Source: Streptomyces sp. B21-105
GTDB lineage: Bacteria > Actinomycetota > Actinomycetes > Streptomycetales > Streptomycetaceae
Reading direction: 5' to 3'
Assembly (NCBI RefSeq): GCF_036898465.1
Contig: NZ_JARUMJ010000001.1
Location: 8,494,001-8,558,000 of the forward strand
Length of the DNA: 64,000 nt
Shown: in pieces, positions 35,275 to 43,432 of the stretch
Layout of the letters: the number at the start of each line of letters is the position of its first letter
How positions within the stretch are numbered: the stretch's first letter is position 1
Notes under the pieces: model-generated
Databases searched by the model: none
Told to the model about the DNA's origin: nothing
What the model saw: the letters and a program-made list of their open reading frames with translations, nothing else
Translations under genes and position numbers: made by a program

Positions 35275-35964
35275 TCAGGAGCCGTACACCACCTTCACCT
35301 CCTTGAAGCCGAGGGAGTGCAGCAGACCCTCCAGCATGTCGGTGGTGTTGCTCTCGGCCCGCGCGGTCAGCTCGCTCTCCTTCGCCGCGTCGCCGATATG
35401 GCGGACCGCGAGCTTCTGCACGGCCTGTTCACCGCCGGGGTTGTCCGAGAAGAGGTCGCCGAGGCGGTCCAGGAGGCCGCGCTGCTTGGAGACCGCGTAG
35501 GAGCGGTCGGGGTCGAGCGCCGGGGTGCCGAGCAGTGCGTGCGGCAGCCGGAGCGTGGCGGAGGTGCGGTCCTCGTCGACCGTCACGTCGTCGTCGCCGA
35601 CCTTGCCGAGGTCGACGTAGGCGTCCACGGTGCCCGCCCCGACGTACAGGGTGCGGGTGCCGCGGATCGCGTCCGGGAGGTACTTGGCGTCCTTCTCCAG
35701 GTCCACGACGACCTGGAAGTTGCCGGAAGCGGCGTCGTAACGGCTCATGTCCTGGATGGACTGGAGCAGGGCGGGGCCCGAACGGTCATGGGTCTCGGTG
35801 CCGAAGAAGTCGCGCAGTCCCGGCAGCAGGCTCAGCCGGATCCCGGCGAACATCACGACGAGCACGACCACGACGGCGGTGAGTGCCTTGGCCCAGCCGG
35901 GCATGCGGCCGGGGAGGCGCCTGGCGGGCTTGTCTGCCTCGGTGGGCTCGATGGAAGTCGTCAT
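35275..35964 (-). CDS. DUF4230 membrane-anchored protein
   Basis: A 229-residue protein with one N-terminal membrane segment (ALTAVVVVLVVMFAGIRLSLLPG) and an external DUF4230 domain (PALLQSIQDMSRYDAASGNFQVVVDLEKDAKYLP region, then TLYVGAGTVDAYVDLGKV). The family is of unknown function and found widely in actinobacteria. The ATG at 35964 lies downstream of an AGGAAGGAGG tract; the longer start at 35991 is less likely. Confidence 0.85.
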   Translation of the reverse strand: MTTSIEPTEADKPARRLPGRMPGWAKALTAVVVVLVVMFAGIRLSLLPGLRDFFGTETHDRSGPALLQSIQDMSRYDAASGNFQVVVDLEKDAKYLPDAIRGTRTLYVGAGTVDAYVDLGKVGDDDVTVDEDRTSATLRLPHALLGTPALDPDRSYAVSKQRGLLDRLGDLFSDNPGGEQAVQKLAVRHIGDAAKESELTARAESNTTDMLEGLLHSLGFKEVKVVYGS

Positions 35965-36371
35965 GCGGACGGCCCTCCTTCCTGAGGACACGGATTCCCG
36001 CCAATGGGGGTGTCAGACCGCCTTGTTGGCAACCTGTGACGTACGGGTCCGCCGGTCGCGCCGCTCCCGACGCACGGGCCACCGCCACCCGTCACGCGTA
36101 CCTCGTCGCTCGGTCAGGGCGGCGACCGGGCTCGGCCGGTCCGGAAATGTCACCCGGGCGGCCGATCCGCCCCGGTGCGTCCCGCCCCGCCGGATCGGAC
36201 GGGCCCGGCGGGCGGCCGTGTCCCGGATCTCCCCGGGTCCGGGAGGAGCGGGGGAGGGGGCGGGGGAGGAGGCCGGTGGGTCACGGCGTGATCGCGAGGT
36301 GGGCGAAAGGGGTGCGGTCCGTAGCATGAGAGGTCCCGCCCCAGCCGGACATGATCAGCGAGGAGCCGATC
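35965..36371. other. Intergenic region before the PRPP synthetase gene
   Basis: About 400 bases without a credible gene between two divergent genes. The right part is purine-rich (36235-36275). I see no clear operator or promoter consensus. Confidence 0.6.
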
Positions 36372-37324
36372 GTGCGAGACATCTCCGTGTTCAGCGGCAG
36401 TGCCCATCCCGAGCTGGCAGCCGAGGTCTGTGCCCACCTCGGCGTGCCCCTGAGTCCCACCCGCCTCAGCAGGTTCGCCAACGACTGCTTGGAGGTCCAG
36501 CTCCAGGCCAACTGCCGGGAACGGGACGTCTTCCTCGTCCAGCCCTGGTCAGGCCGGTGCAGGAGCACCTCGTCGAACTGCTGTTGATGTGCGACGCGGC
36601 CCGGGGCGCGTCGGCGGGCCGGATCACGGTCGTCATGCCGCACTACTCCTACGCCCGCTCCGACAAGAAGGACGCGCCCCGGATCTCGCTGGGCGGCCGG
36701 CTGGTCGCCGACCTGATGGCGGCGGCCGGCGTCCACCGGGTGCTCACCATGACGCTGCACTCGCCCCAGGTGCACGGCTTCTTCTCGATGCCGGTGGACC
36801 ATCTGCACGCCCACCGGGAGCTGGCCGCGCATTTCCGGCGTTACGACCTCACCCGCACCACCGTCGTCTCGCCTGACCTCGGCAACGCCAAGGAGGCGGC
36901 GGCCTTCGCGCGGATGATCGGCGCCCAGGTGGCGGCGGGCGCCAAGCAGCGGTTCGCCGACGACCGGGTCAGCATCAGCGCCGTGATCGGCGAGGTGGCG
37001 GGGCGGGACGTGATCGTGCTCGACGACGAGATCGCCAAGGGCAGCACGGTCCTGGAACTGCTCGACCGGTTGCGGGAGTCGCAACCGCGGTCGATACGGG
37101 TGGCGTGCACGCACGGTCTGTTCGCGGCGGGTGCGCTGAAACGGCTCAGCGAGCAGCCCGACGTGCTGGAGATCGTGTGCACCAACACCGTGCCGGTGCC
37201 CGCCGAGCAGCACACCGACAAGCTGCGGATCCTGTCCATCGCCCCCGCCCTCGCGGAGGCCGTTCGCCGCATCCACAACGGCGAGTCCGTCAGCGCCCTG
37301 TTCGACGCGGCGCGCAGTCCATAG
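36372..37324 (+). CDS. Ribose-phosphate diphosphokinase paralogue, frameshifted
   Basis: The N-terminal part (start GTG at 36372 with GAGGAG six bases upstream) reads RDISVFSGSAHPELAAEVC and VQLQANCRERDVFLVQP, typical of PRPP synthetase. At AGCCCTGG (36541-36548) the frame is lost; the remainder is in another frame: MPHYSYARSDKKDAPRIS (ATP and ribose phosphate binding), VVSPDLGNAKEAAAFA, VIVLDDEIAKGSTVLEL (PRPP loop) and HGLFAAGAL. Adding one C in the run gives a complete 317-residue enzyme. The loop DDEIAKGST and the SPDLGNAK site differ from the usual DDxxxTGxT and SPDxGGxxR, so this is a divergent second copy, not the housekeeping enzyme. Confidence 0.82.
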
Positions 37325-37372
37325 GGGGACGGCCGGGTCGGAAGGGTCGTCGAGCAGCGCTTCCGGGCGCCG

Positions 37373-37876
37373 TCATAACGTGCCGGAGGCGGCCCCGGGC
37401 CGCTCCAGGGCGGCGTCCAGGGTCGCGGCGGGCGGCAGCAGCCGGGACAGCCCGGTGGCCCGCAGGATCCGCAGGGTCAGCGGGTGCGGGCAGACCAGGT
37501 GCAGACGGCCGCCGTGGTCGAGGACCCGCCCGCGGGCCCGGTAGAGCAGACGCAGTCCGGAGCAGTCGAAGAACTCGACCGGGGTCAGGTCGATCACGAT
37601 GCGCGGCGCGGCGCACGCGGTCGCGTCGTCGAGGTGCGGGCCGATCTCGGCCGCCGCGACGATGTCGATCTCGCCGTGGAACTCCAGCACCGTGTACCCC
37701 CGGTCCTGGCGGACGCGCAGATGCGGGGTGCCCGCCGCGGATGCCTGCTGCACGACGACATCGCCTCCAACCCGCTCCACCGGTCGGGAGCCTCCAACGG
37801 GCGGGGAGCACACAGCAGTTCCCCGCCCCAGCAAGTTACCCCCGTTGGAGTGAATCTCAGCATGTTCGATTGACAT
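37373..37876 (-). CDS. STAS-domain anti-sigma factor antagonist-like protein
   Basis: A protein of up to 167 residues whose conserved part begins at about residue 55: YTVLEFHGEIDIVAAAEIGPH, then VIDLTPVEFFDCSGLRLLYRAR, where the Ser in DCSGL is the usual phosphorylation site. This is the SpoIIAA/RsbV/BldG family, which binds and is phosphorylated by anti-sigma kinases. The true start may be the GTG at 37753, which follows a GGAGG; the ATG at 37876 adds a non-conserved leader. The PP2C phosphatase gene at 54043 is a possible but distant partner. Confidence 0.85.
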   Translation of the reverse strand: MSIEHAEIHSNGGNLLGRGTAVCSPPVGGSRPVERVGGDVVVQQASAAGTPHLRVRQDRGYTVLEFHGEIDIVAAAEIGPHLDDATACAAPRIVIDLTPVEFFDCSGLRLLYRARGRVLDHGGRLHLVCPHPLTLRILRATGLSRLLPPAATLDAALERPGAASGTL

Positions 37877-37904
37877 ATGTCTTCGAAATGCAGCCGACTC
37901 TGGC

Positions 37905-38067
37905 CGAGTTTTTTCGCGCCGTGAGCGAAGGGGGGTGCGAGGAGCGGTCCGAGGGGTGGAGGGAGGGGCGGCCGGAGGGGATGGCGAAGGGGGCGGGACG
38001 GGTGCCGGCAGGGGGTGCGGGAGGGTGCCCGGAGGGGTGCGGGGGGTGCCCGGAGGGGGCGGGAGGG
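37905..38067 (+). repeat. G-run low-complexity region
   Basis: The + strand of this gap contains many runs of three to six G separated by one to six bases, such as GGGGTGCGGGAGGG, with several imperfect repeats of GGTGCCCGGAGGGG. It has G-quadruplex potential. No gene is seen in the gap. Confidence 0.65.
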
Positions 38068-38532
38068 TTACGACAGGGCGTGCCAGGCCGTCGACAGGGC
38101 TGCGCGGAACTGCTCCGTCTGATGTGCCGTGAGCTGCCCCACCATGCGCTCTTCCAGCTCCCGTACCGGGCCGGCGTGCCGGTCGAGGAGCTCGCGCCCG
38201 GCGTCGGTGAGCAGGATCCGCAGCTCGCGCCGGTTGTGCGGATTGCGCTCGCGGCGGATCAGCCCGCGCCCCTCCAGGGATCGCACCAGGTCGGCGATGG
38301 ACTGGGCGGTGACGAAGGAGTCCCGGGCCAGCTGGGCGGCCGACAGCCCGTCGTGCCGCTGCAGCACGGTGAGCGCCGTGTACTGCAGGGCCGTGATCCC
38401 GGACGGCTTGACCAGCTCGTCAAGATGGGAGCGCACGACCAGCTCGACCTGCTTCACCATGTAGAGAAGGGACGGGGGCGCCCGGTGGGGCGAGGGTGCG
38501 GACGCTGTCTTTCGCGTCTGGGAGCCGGCCAT
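38068..38532 (-). CDS. MarR-family transcriptional regulator
   Basis: A 154-residue MarR protein with the winged helix QYTALTVLQRHDGLSAAQLARDSF, QSIADLVRSLEGRGLIRRERN and wing NRRELRILLTDAGRELL. It is divergent from an aldehyde dehydrogenase-alcohol dehydrogenase pair and probably represses it; a strong palindrome lies between. I take ATG at 38532 (MAGSQTRK) as the start; a shorter form from ATG at 38460 is possible. Confidence 0.9.
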   Translation of the reverse strand: MAGSQTRKTASAPSPHRAPPSLLYMVKQVELVVRSHLDELVKPSGITALQYTALTVLQRHDGLSAAQLARDSFVTAQSIADLVRSLEGRGLIRRERNPHNRRELRILLTDAGRELLDRHAGPVRELEERMVGQLTAHQTEQFRAALSTAWHALS

Positions 38533-38550
38533 GGGCCCGAGCCTAGAGCA

Positions 38551-38605
38551 TTGACAGGAAACCTGCCTGTGAAGAGACTGCAAACCAACAGGAATCCTGT
38601 TTGTT
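38551..38605 (+). promoter_or_regulatory. Promoter and MarR-type operator of the ALDH-ADH pair
   Basis: TTGACA at 38551-38556 and GAGACT at 38574-38579 give a promoter with 17-base spacing. Just downstream AACAGGAATCCTGTT (38587-38601) is a perfect 7-base palindrome around one base; the flanks extend it to AACCAACAGGA/TCCTGTTTGTT. A related but weaker word, ACAGGAAACCTGCCTGT, overlaps the -35. Two such sites fit MarR binding. Confidence 0.7.
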
Positions 38606-38636
38606 GAAATCTTGGCGACGATGCTGAGGAGTGGCG

Positions 38637-40091
38637 ATGACCACCTTCGAGACCGGCCCCGGTCGACTGTTCATCGGGGGACAGTGGCGTGAGGCCGCGG
38701 ACGGAGCCCGGACCGAGGTGGTCGACCCGTCACGGGGCGCGGTCGTCACCACCGTCGCGGAGGCGGGGGCCGTCGACGTGGACGCCGCCGTGCGGGCCGC
38801 GCGGGAGGCCTTCGACGCCGGGCAGTGGTCCGGTCTCAGCGGCAGGGAGCGCGGCCGTGTCCTGCTCCGGGTGGCGGAACTGATCCGCGCCGAGGCCGAC
38901 GCGATCGCCCGGCTGGAGAGCCTCGACGTCGGCAAGCCGATCACCTTGGCGCACGCCGTCGACGTCACCAACGCGGCCAACGACTACGAGTACTTCGCCA
39001 CCCTCGCCTTCGCCCTGGACGGCGCACACCGCGACACCCCCATGAACGCCCTCGCCTACACCCGACGCGGCCCGCTCGGCGTCGTCGCCGCGATCACCCC
39101 GTTCAACTTCCCGCTGATCCTGGCCGGCTCGAAGATCGCCCCCGCCCTCGCCGCCGGCAACACGGTCGTCCACAAGCCCGCGGACGAGACCCCGCTGAGC
39201 GCCCTGTACATGGCGGACCTGTTCCAGCGGGCGGGCGTGCCCGACGGCGTCGTCAACGTCGTCACCGGCAGCGGCCCGGTGGCCGGCGAGGCGCTGCTGC
39301 GCCACCCCGGCGTCGACAAGATCGCCTTCACCGGCTCCACCGCCGTCGGCCGGCACGCCGCGAGCATCGCCGGCGAGAACCTCAAGCCGGTGACCATGGA
39401 ACTCGGCGGCAACGCGGCGCACCTCGTGTTCGAGGACGCCGACCTGGAGAAGGCGGTCGGCGCCGTCATCAAGGGCTTCGTCTTCAACACCGGCCAGTTC
39501 TGCATGGGAGGCCCGCGGCTGCTGGTGGCCCGCCCGGTCTACAGCACGATGCTGAACATCCTCGCCGAAGCCGTCCCCGGCGTGCCCGTCGGCGACCCCC
39601 GGCGGCCGGAGACCGTCGTCGGCCCGATGGCGGGGGAGAAGCACCTGCGCAAGGTCGAGGAGTACGTCGCCCTCGCCCGCAAGGAGGGCGCCCGCATCGT
39701 CTGCGGCGGTGAGCGGCTCGACCTCGACGGCGGCTACTACTACCGGCCGACCGTCATCGCCGACCTCGCCAACGACTCCCGTCTCGTGCAGGAGGAGATC
39801 TTCGGCCCGGTCCTCACCGTCCAGCCCTTCGACGACGAGGACGAGGCCGTCGCGCTCGCCAACTCCACGCCGTACGGCCTGGCTTCGGGCGTCCAGACCG
39901 GCAACCTGGCCCGCGCGCACCGCGTCGCCGACCGCCTCCAGGCCGGCATTGTCTGGGTCAACGACTGGGCGATGCTCGACCCGGCCGTCCCCTTCGGCGG
40001 CGTCAAGGACTCCGGCTTCGGCCGCGAGTACGGCCCCGAGGCGCTCGAGTCGTACACCAGGGTCAAGTCCGTCGTCGTCTCGCTCGACTGA
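38637..40091 (+). CDS. NAD-dependent aldehyde dehydrogenase
   Basis: A 484-residue aldehyde dehydrogenase. Motifs are the substrate-channel AITPFNFPLILAGSKIAPAL, general base Glu255 in MELGGN, nucleophile Cys289 in NTGQFCMGGPR and EEIFGPVLTVQPF. ATG at 38637 follows GAGGAG. It is followed after 30 bases by a zinc alcohol dehydrogenase, so the pair would oxidise an alcohol to an acid. The aryl-alcohol type of the partner points to an aromatic aldehyde, but aliphatic substrates are possible. Confidence 0.93.
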   Translation: MTTFETGPGRLFIGGQWREAADGARTEVVDPSRGAVVTTVAEAGAVDVDAAVRAAREAFDAGQWSGLSGRERGRVLLRVAELIRAEADAIARLESLDVGKPITLAHAVDVTNAANDYEYFATLAFALDGAHRDTPMNALAYTRRGPLGVVAAITPFNFPLILAGSKIAPALAAGNTVVHKPADETPLSALYMADLFQRAGVPDGVVNVVTGSGPVAGEALLRHPGVDKIAFTGSTAVGRHAASIAGENLKPVTMELGGNAAHLVFEDADLEKAVGAVIKGFVFNTGQFCMGGPRLLVARPVYSTMLNILAEAVPGVPVGDPRRPETVVGPMAGEKHLRKVEEYVALARKEGARIVCGGERLDLDGGYYYRPTVIADLANDSRLVQEEIFGPVLTVQPFDDEDEAVALANSTPYGLASGVQTGNLARAHRVADRLQAGIVWVNDWAMLDPAVPFGGVKDSGFGREYGPEALESYTRVKSVVVSLD

Positions 40092-40121
40092 ACACGCCGC
40101 GAAACACAGGGAGCCGTACCC

Positions 40122-41240
40122 ATGACCATCACCACACGCGCCGCCGTCGTCGAGTCCGCCGGAGCGCCCTTCACCCTCTCCGAGGTCGTCCTCGAGGACC
40201 CCGCTCCGCACGAGGCGGTCGTCCGGCTGGTGGCGGCCGGGCTGTGCCACACCGACCTCGGCGTGGCGAGCGGCGGACTGCCCTTCCCGCTGCCCGGAGT
40301 CCTCGGCCACGAGGGCGCGGGGATCGTCGAGGCGGTCGGCGCGGCCGTCACCGGCGTCGCCCCCGGCGACCATGTCGTGCTGTCCTTCACCTCCTGCGGG
40401 GACTGCCGCAACTGCGACGGCGGCCACCCCGCCTACTGCGCCTCCTGGCTGCCGCTGAACCTCCTCGGCGGCCGCCGCGCGGACGGCACCAGCACGCTCA
40501 GCCGGGGCGGCGAGCCGCTCGGCGGCCACTTCTTCGGCCAGTCCTCGTTCGCCGAGCGGGCCCTGGTCGACGAGCGCAGCCTCGTCAAGGTCGACCCCGA
40601 CGTACCGCTGGCGTCGATCGCCCCCCTGGGCTGTGGCGTGCAGACGGGGGTCGGCGCGGTGTGGAACGTGCTCCGGCCCACGACGGGCAGCACCGTCGTC
40701 GTCCTCGGGGCCGGAGCCGTCGGCCTGTCGGCGGTCATGGCGGCCGCCCTCACCCCGGCCACCACGATCGTCGCCGTCGACCGGGTCGTCGAACGCCTGG
40801 AACTGGCCATGGAGTTGGGCGCCACGCACACCGTCGACGCCGGCCGGGACGCCCTCGGCGACGCCCTCGGCGACGCCCTCGCGGAGATCACCGGCGGCCA
40901 GGGCGCCGACGGCATCGTGGAGACCACGGGCAACACGGCAGTGCTGCGCCAGGGCGTCGACGCGCTCGCCGCCCGCGGCACCCTGGTGGTGGTCGGCGCA
41001 CCGCCCTTCGGCAGTGAAGTCGCCCTGGACGTCAACGGGTTGCTCGGCGGCAAGCGGGTCGTGGGCCTCACCCTCGGCGACAGCGAGACGCAGAGCTTCA
41101 TCCCGGCTCTGGTCGAACTGGTCAAGGCGGGGCGGCTGCCGCTGGACCGTCTGATCGGCACGTACCCTTTCGCGGACATCGACCGGGCGGTCCAGGACAT
41201 GACCTCGGGCAAGACCATCAAGCCGGTCCTGACGTTCTGA
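40122..41240 (+). CDS. Zinc-dependent aryl-alcohol-type dehydrogenase
   Basis: A 372-residue medium-chain dehydrogenase. The catalytic zinc ligands are in AAGLCHTDLGV and LPGVLGHEGAG, the structural zinc is held by the four cysteines of SCGDCRNCDGGHPAYC, and the nucleotide fold is VVVLGAGAVGLSAVMAA. The insert ASWLPLNLLGGRRADGTSTL and HFFGQSSFAERALV resemble benzyl/aryl-alcohol dehydrogenases of the XylB type. An in-frame short repeat DALGDALGDAL near 246 is a direct duplication. It is expected to work with the upstream ALDH under MarR control. Confidence 0.92.
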   Translation: MTITTRAAVVESAGAPFTLSEVVLEDPAPHEAVVRLVAAGLCHTDLGVASGGLPFPLPGVLGHEGAGIVEAVGAAVTGVAPGDHVVLSFTSCGDCRNCDGGHPAYCASWLPLNLLGGRRADGTSTLSRGGEPLGGHFFGQSSFAERALVDERSLVKVDPDVPLASIAPLGCGVQTGVGAVWNVLRPTTGSTVVVLGAGAVGLSAVMAAALTPATTIVAVDRVVERLELAMELGATHTVDAGRDALGDALGDALAEITGGQGADGIVETTGNTAVLRQGVDALAARGTLVVVGAPPFGSEVALDVNGLLGGKRVVGLTLGDSETQSFIPALVELVKAGRLPLDRLIGTYPFADIDRAVQDMTSGKTIKPVLTF

Positions 41241-41254
41241 CCCACAGGCCCATC

Positions 41255-41290
41255 CACCCACAAAATCCTCTACACCCGCAAAATCCTCTT
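41255..41290. repeat. 18-base tandem duplication
   Basis: Two adjacent 18-base units, CACCCACAAAATCCTCTA (41255-41272) and CACCCGCAAAATCCTCTT (41273-41290), match at 16 positions. They lie in the gap between convergent genes and are unusually AT-rich for this chromosome. Confidence 0.85.
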
Positions 41291-41324
41291 AAGAACCCGC
41301 TCCCACCCGTGTCCTGACGTCTCG

Positions 41325-42275
41325 TCAGTCGAGCGTCAGGACCAGCTTCCCGGTGGTCCGGCCGGTGTCGCCGAGCCTGTGCGCCTCGGCGGTGTCGGCC
41401 AGCGAGAACGTCCCCGCGATCGTGGCGCGCAACTGCCCCGCCTCGACCAGCCGGGCGATCTCCCGCATCCCCGCCCGATCGGCGTCCACCAGCATCCGCA
41501 CCACCCGGACGCCGAGACGCCCGGCCTCGGCGTACAGTTCCCCGGAACCGACCGGCAGGATCGACACGACGATCCCGCCCGGGCGCAGGACGCGCAGGGA
41601 GTCGACTGAGGTGTCCCCGCCCAGGGTGTCCAGGACGACGTCGACGTCCTTCACCGTTTCGGTGAAGTCGGTCTCCCGGTAGTCGATCGTCTCGTCGGCG
41701 CCGAGTTCCCGCAGGAAGCCGTGCTTGCCCGCGCTGGCCGTGCCGATCACGTACGCCCCGCGCGCCTTGGCGATCTGCACCGCCACGTGCCCGACGCCGC
41801 CCGCGGCCGCGTGGATCAGCACCCGCTGCCCGGCTTCCAGACCGGCGGTCTCCACCAGCGCCTGCCAGGCGGTCAGCGAGACCAACGGCAGCGCGCCGGC
41901 CTGGACGTGGTCGATACCGGCCGGCTTGTGCCACAGGGCGCGGACCGGCGCGACGGCGTACTCGGCGTGCGAGCCGTGGCCGTAGGGGTACGGCAGCATG
42001 CCGAAGACCTCGTCCCCGGGGACGAAGGCGGCCACGCCGATGCCGACCGCCTCGACCGTTCCGGAGAGGTCCCAGCCCAGGACGAACGGCGGCTCGCCCA
42101 GGAAGCCGCCCGTGGCGCGGTGCTTCCAGTCGGTCGGGTTGACGCCCGCGGCGCGCACCCGCACCAGTACCTGGTTCGGACCCGGCGCGGGCCGCTCCAC
42201 TTCCTCTTCCCTCAGGACCTCGGGACCGCCGAGGACGCTCTGACCGATGACGCGCATGGTGTTCACAGTGCTCAT
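41325..42275 (-). CDS. NADP-dependent quinone oxidoreductase-like protein
   Basis: A 316-residue medium-chain reductase of the zinc-independent quinone oxidoreductase group. Features are GVNPTDWKHR near the substrate site, GWDLSGTVEAVG, and the NADP motif VLIHAAAGGVGHVAVQIAKARG. The two zinc-binding cysteine sets are absent. Such enzymes reduce quinones or enones. It is divergent from a GlxA-type AraC regulator, with an inverted repeat between, and is probably its target. Confidence 0.93.
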   Translation of the reverse strand: MSTVNTMRVIGQSVLGGPEVLREEEVERPAPGPNQVLVRVRAAGVNPTDWKHRATGGFLGEPPFVLGWDLSGTVEAVGIGVAAFVPGDEVFGMLPYPYGHGSHAEYAVAPVRALWHKPAGIDHVQAGALPLVSLTAWQALVETAGLEAGQRVLIHAAAGGVGHVAVQIAKARGAYVIGTASAGKHGFLRELGADETIDYRETDFTETVKDVDVVLDTLGGDTSVDSLRVLRPGGIVVSILPVGSGELYAEAGRLGVRVVRMLVDADRAGMREIARLVEAGQLRATIAGTFSLADTAEAHRLGDTGRTTGKLVLTLD

Positions 42276-42312
42276 GATGAACCAGCCTGCCGGGCCGTGA
42301 CCGGCCGGGAAA

Positions 42313-42347
42313 TGGCACGATTGCCAACTTCCGATAGAATCGTGCCA
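42313..42347. promoter_or_regulatory. Perfect inverted repeat between oxidoreductase and AraC genes
   Basis: TGGCACGATT (42313-42322) and AATCGTGCCA (42338-42347) are perfect 10-base inverted arms with a 15-base spacer. The right arm reaches the start codon of the regulator, so binding could block its translation start region and transcription (autoregulation) and activate or repress the divergent oxidoreductase. Confidence 0.75.
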
Positions 42348-43300
42348 TGCATGCGAAGCACCGTGTCGTCGTCCTCGCCCTCGACGGCGTCTACCCCTTC
42401 GAACTCGGCATCCCGAGCCGTGTGTTCGGCGCGGCCGACGGCCACTACGAGGTGCTGACCTGCACGGTCGACGGCCGGCCGGTGCACACCAACGCCGACT
42501 TCACGGTCGGTGTCGAGCACGGTCCCGAGCTGCTGGAGACGGCCGACACGGTGGTGATCGCCCCGGTCGCACCCGACCGGATGACCGACCACCTGCCCGA
42601 CGCGGTCGCCGCGGCCCTCGCCCGGATCCGTCCCGACGCGCGCCTGGTCTCCATCTGCACCGCCGCGTTCGTGCTCGCCGCCGCGGGCCTCCTCGACGGC
42701 CGCCGGGCCACCACCCACTGGTGCGTCGCGGAGGAGTTCCGCCGCAGGTACCCGCGCGTCGAGCTCGACCCGGACGTCCTCTTCGTCGACGAGGACCGTG
42801 TGCTGACCTCGGCGGGAGCCGCTTCCGGCGTCGACGTCTGCCTGCACCTCGTCCGCAAGGACCACGGCAGCGAACTCGCCAACAAGGTGGCCCGCCGATG
42901 TGTCGTCCCGCCCTTCCGGGACGGCGGCCAGGCCCAGTACATCGAGCAGCCGGTTCCCGAGGCCGGCGCGGCGAGCACGGCGGACACCCGAGCCTGGGCC
43001 CTGCGGCGGCTCGGCGAGCCGCTCACCCTGGCCGAGCTCGCCGCGCACGCCCGGATGAGTCTGCGTACCTTCGCCCGCCGGTTCCACGACGAGACGGGGA
43101 TCAGTCCCGGCCGCTGGCTGATCCAGCAGCGCGTCGCGCACGCCCGGCGTCTGCTGGAGGCCAGCGACCTCTCCGTGGACCAGATCGCCGGCCGCGTCGG
43201 CTTCGCCACGGGCGCCTCGCTGCGTCAGCACCTGCACGCGGCCATCGGTGTCTCCCCGCAGGCGTACCGCAGGACGTTCCAGACGACGCCGCACCGCTGA
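42347..43300 (+). CDS. GlxA-type AraC-family regulator
   Basis: A 317-residue regulator. The N-terminal DJ-1/PfpI-like domain (VVVLALDGVYPFELGIPSRVF, SICTAAFVLAAAGLLDGRRATTHW) has a cysteine in the nucleophile-elbow region. The C-terminal AraC domain has two helix-turn-helix motifs (LAELAAHARMSLRTFARRF; VDQIAGRVGFATGASLRQHL). Such proteins often control detoxification genes. The ATG at 42347 is inside the inverted repeat; no ribosome site is clear, so translation may be leaderless or weak. Confidence 0.93.
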   Translation: MHAKHRVVVLALDGVYPFELGIPSRVFGAADGHYEVLTCTVDGRPVHTNADFTVGVEHGPELLETADTVVIAPVAPDRMTDHLPDAVAAALARIRPDARLVSICTAAFVLAAAGLLDGRRATTHWCVAEEFRRRYPRVELDPDVLFVDEDRVLTSAGAASGVDVCLHLVRKDHGSELANKVARRCVVPPFRDGGQAQYIEQPVPEAGAASTADTRAWALRRLGEPLTLAELAAHARMSLRTFARRFHDETGISPGRWLIQQRVAHARRLLEASDLSVDQIAGRVGFATGASLRQHLHAAIGVSPQAYRRTFQTTPHR

Positions 43301-43432
43301 ACGACCCGTGCCGCTTGCCGCGGCTCTCGGCTGTTCGCTCGCCGCTCGTGCCGGCCCCTTTCCGGCTGCCGCTCGCCGCATGTCGCTCGGTGTCGGCTCG
43401 TCGCTCGGCGGGAGGCGTTCGGTCGGGCCTGC

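Noticed and set aside
38730..41261. Open frame antisense to the aldehyde and alcohol dehydrogenase genes
   Set aside because: Low-complexity translation without motifs; the forward genes are certain.
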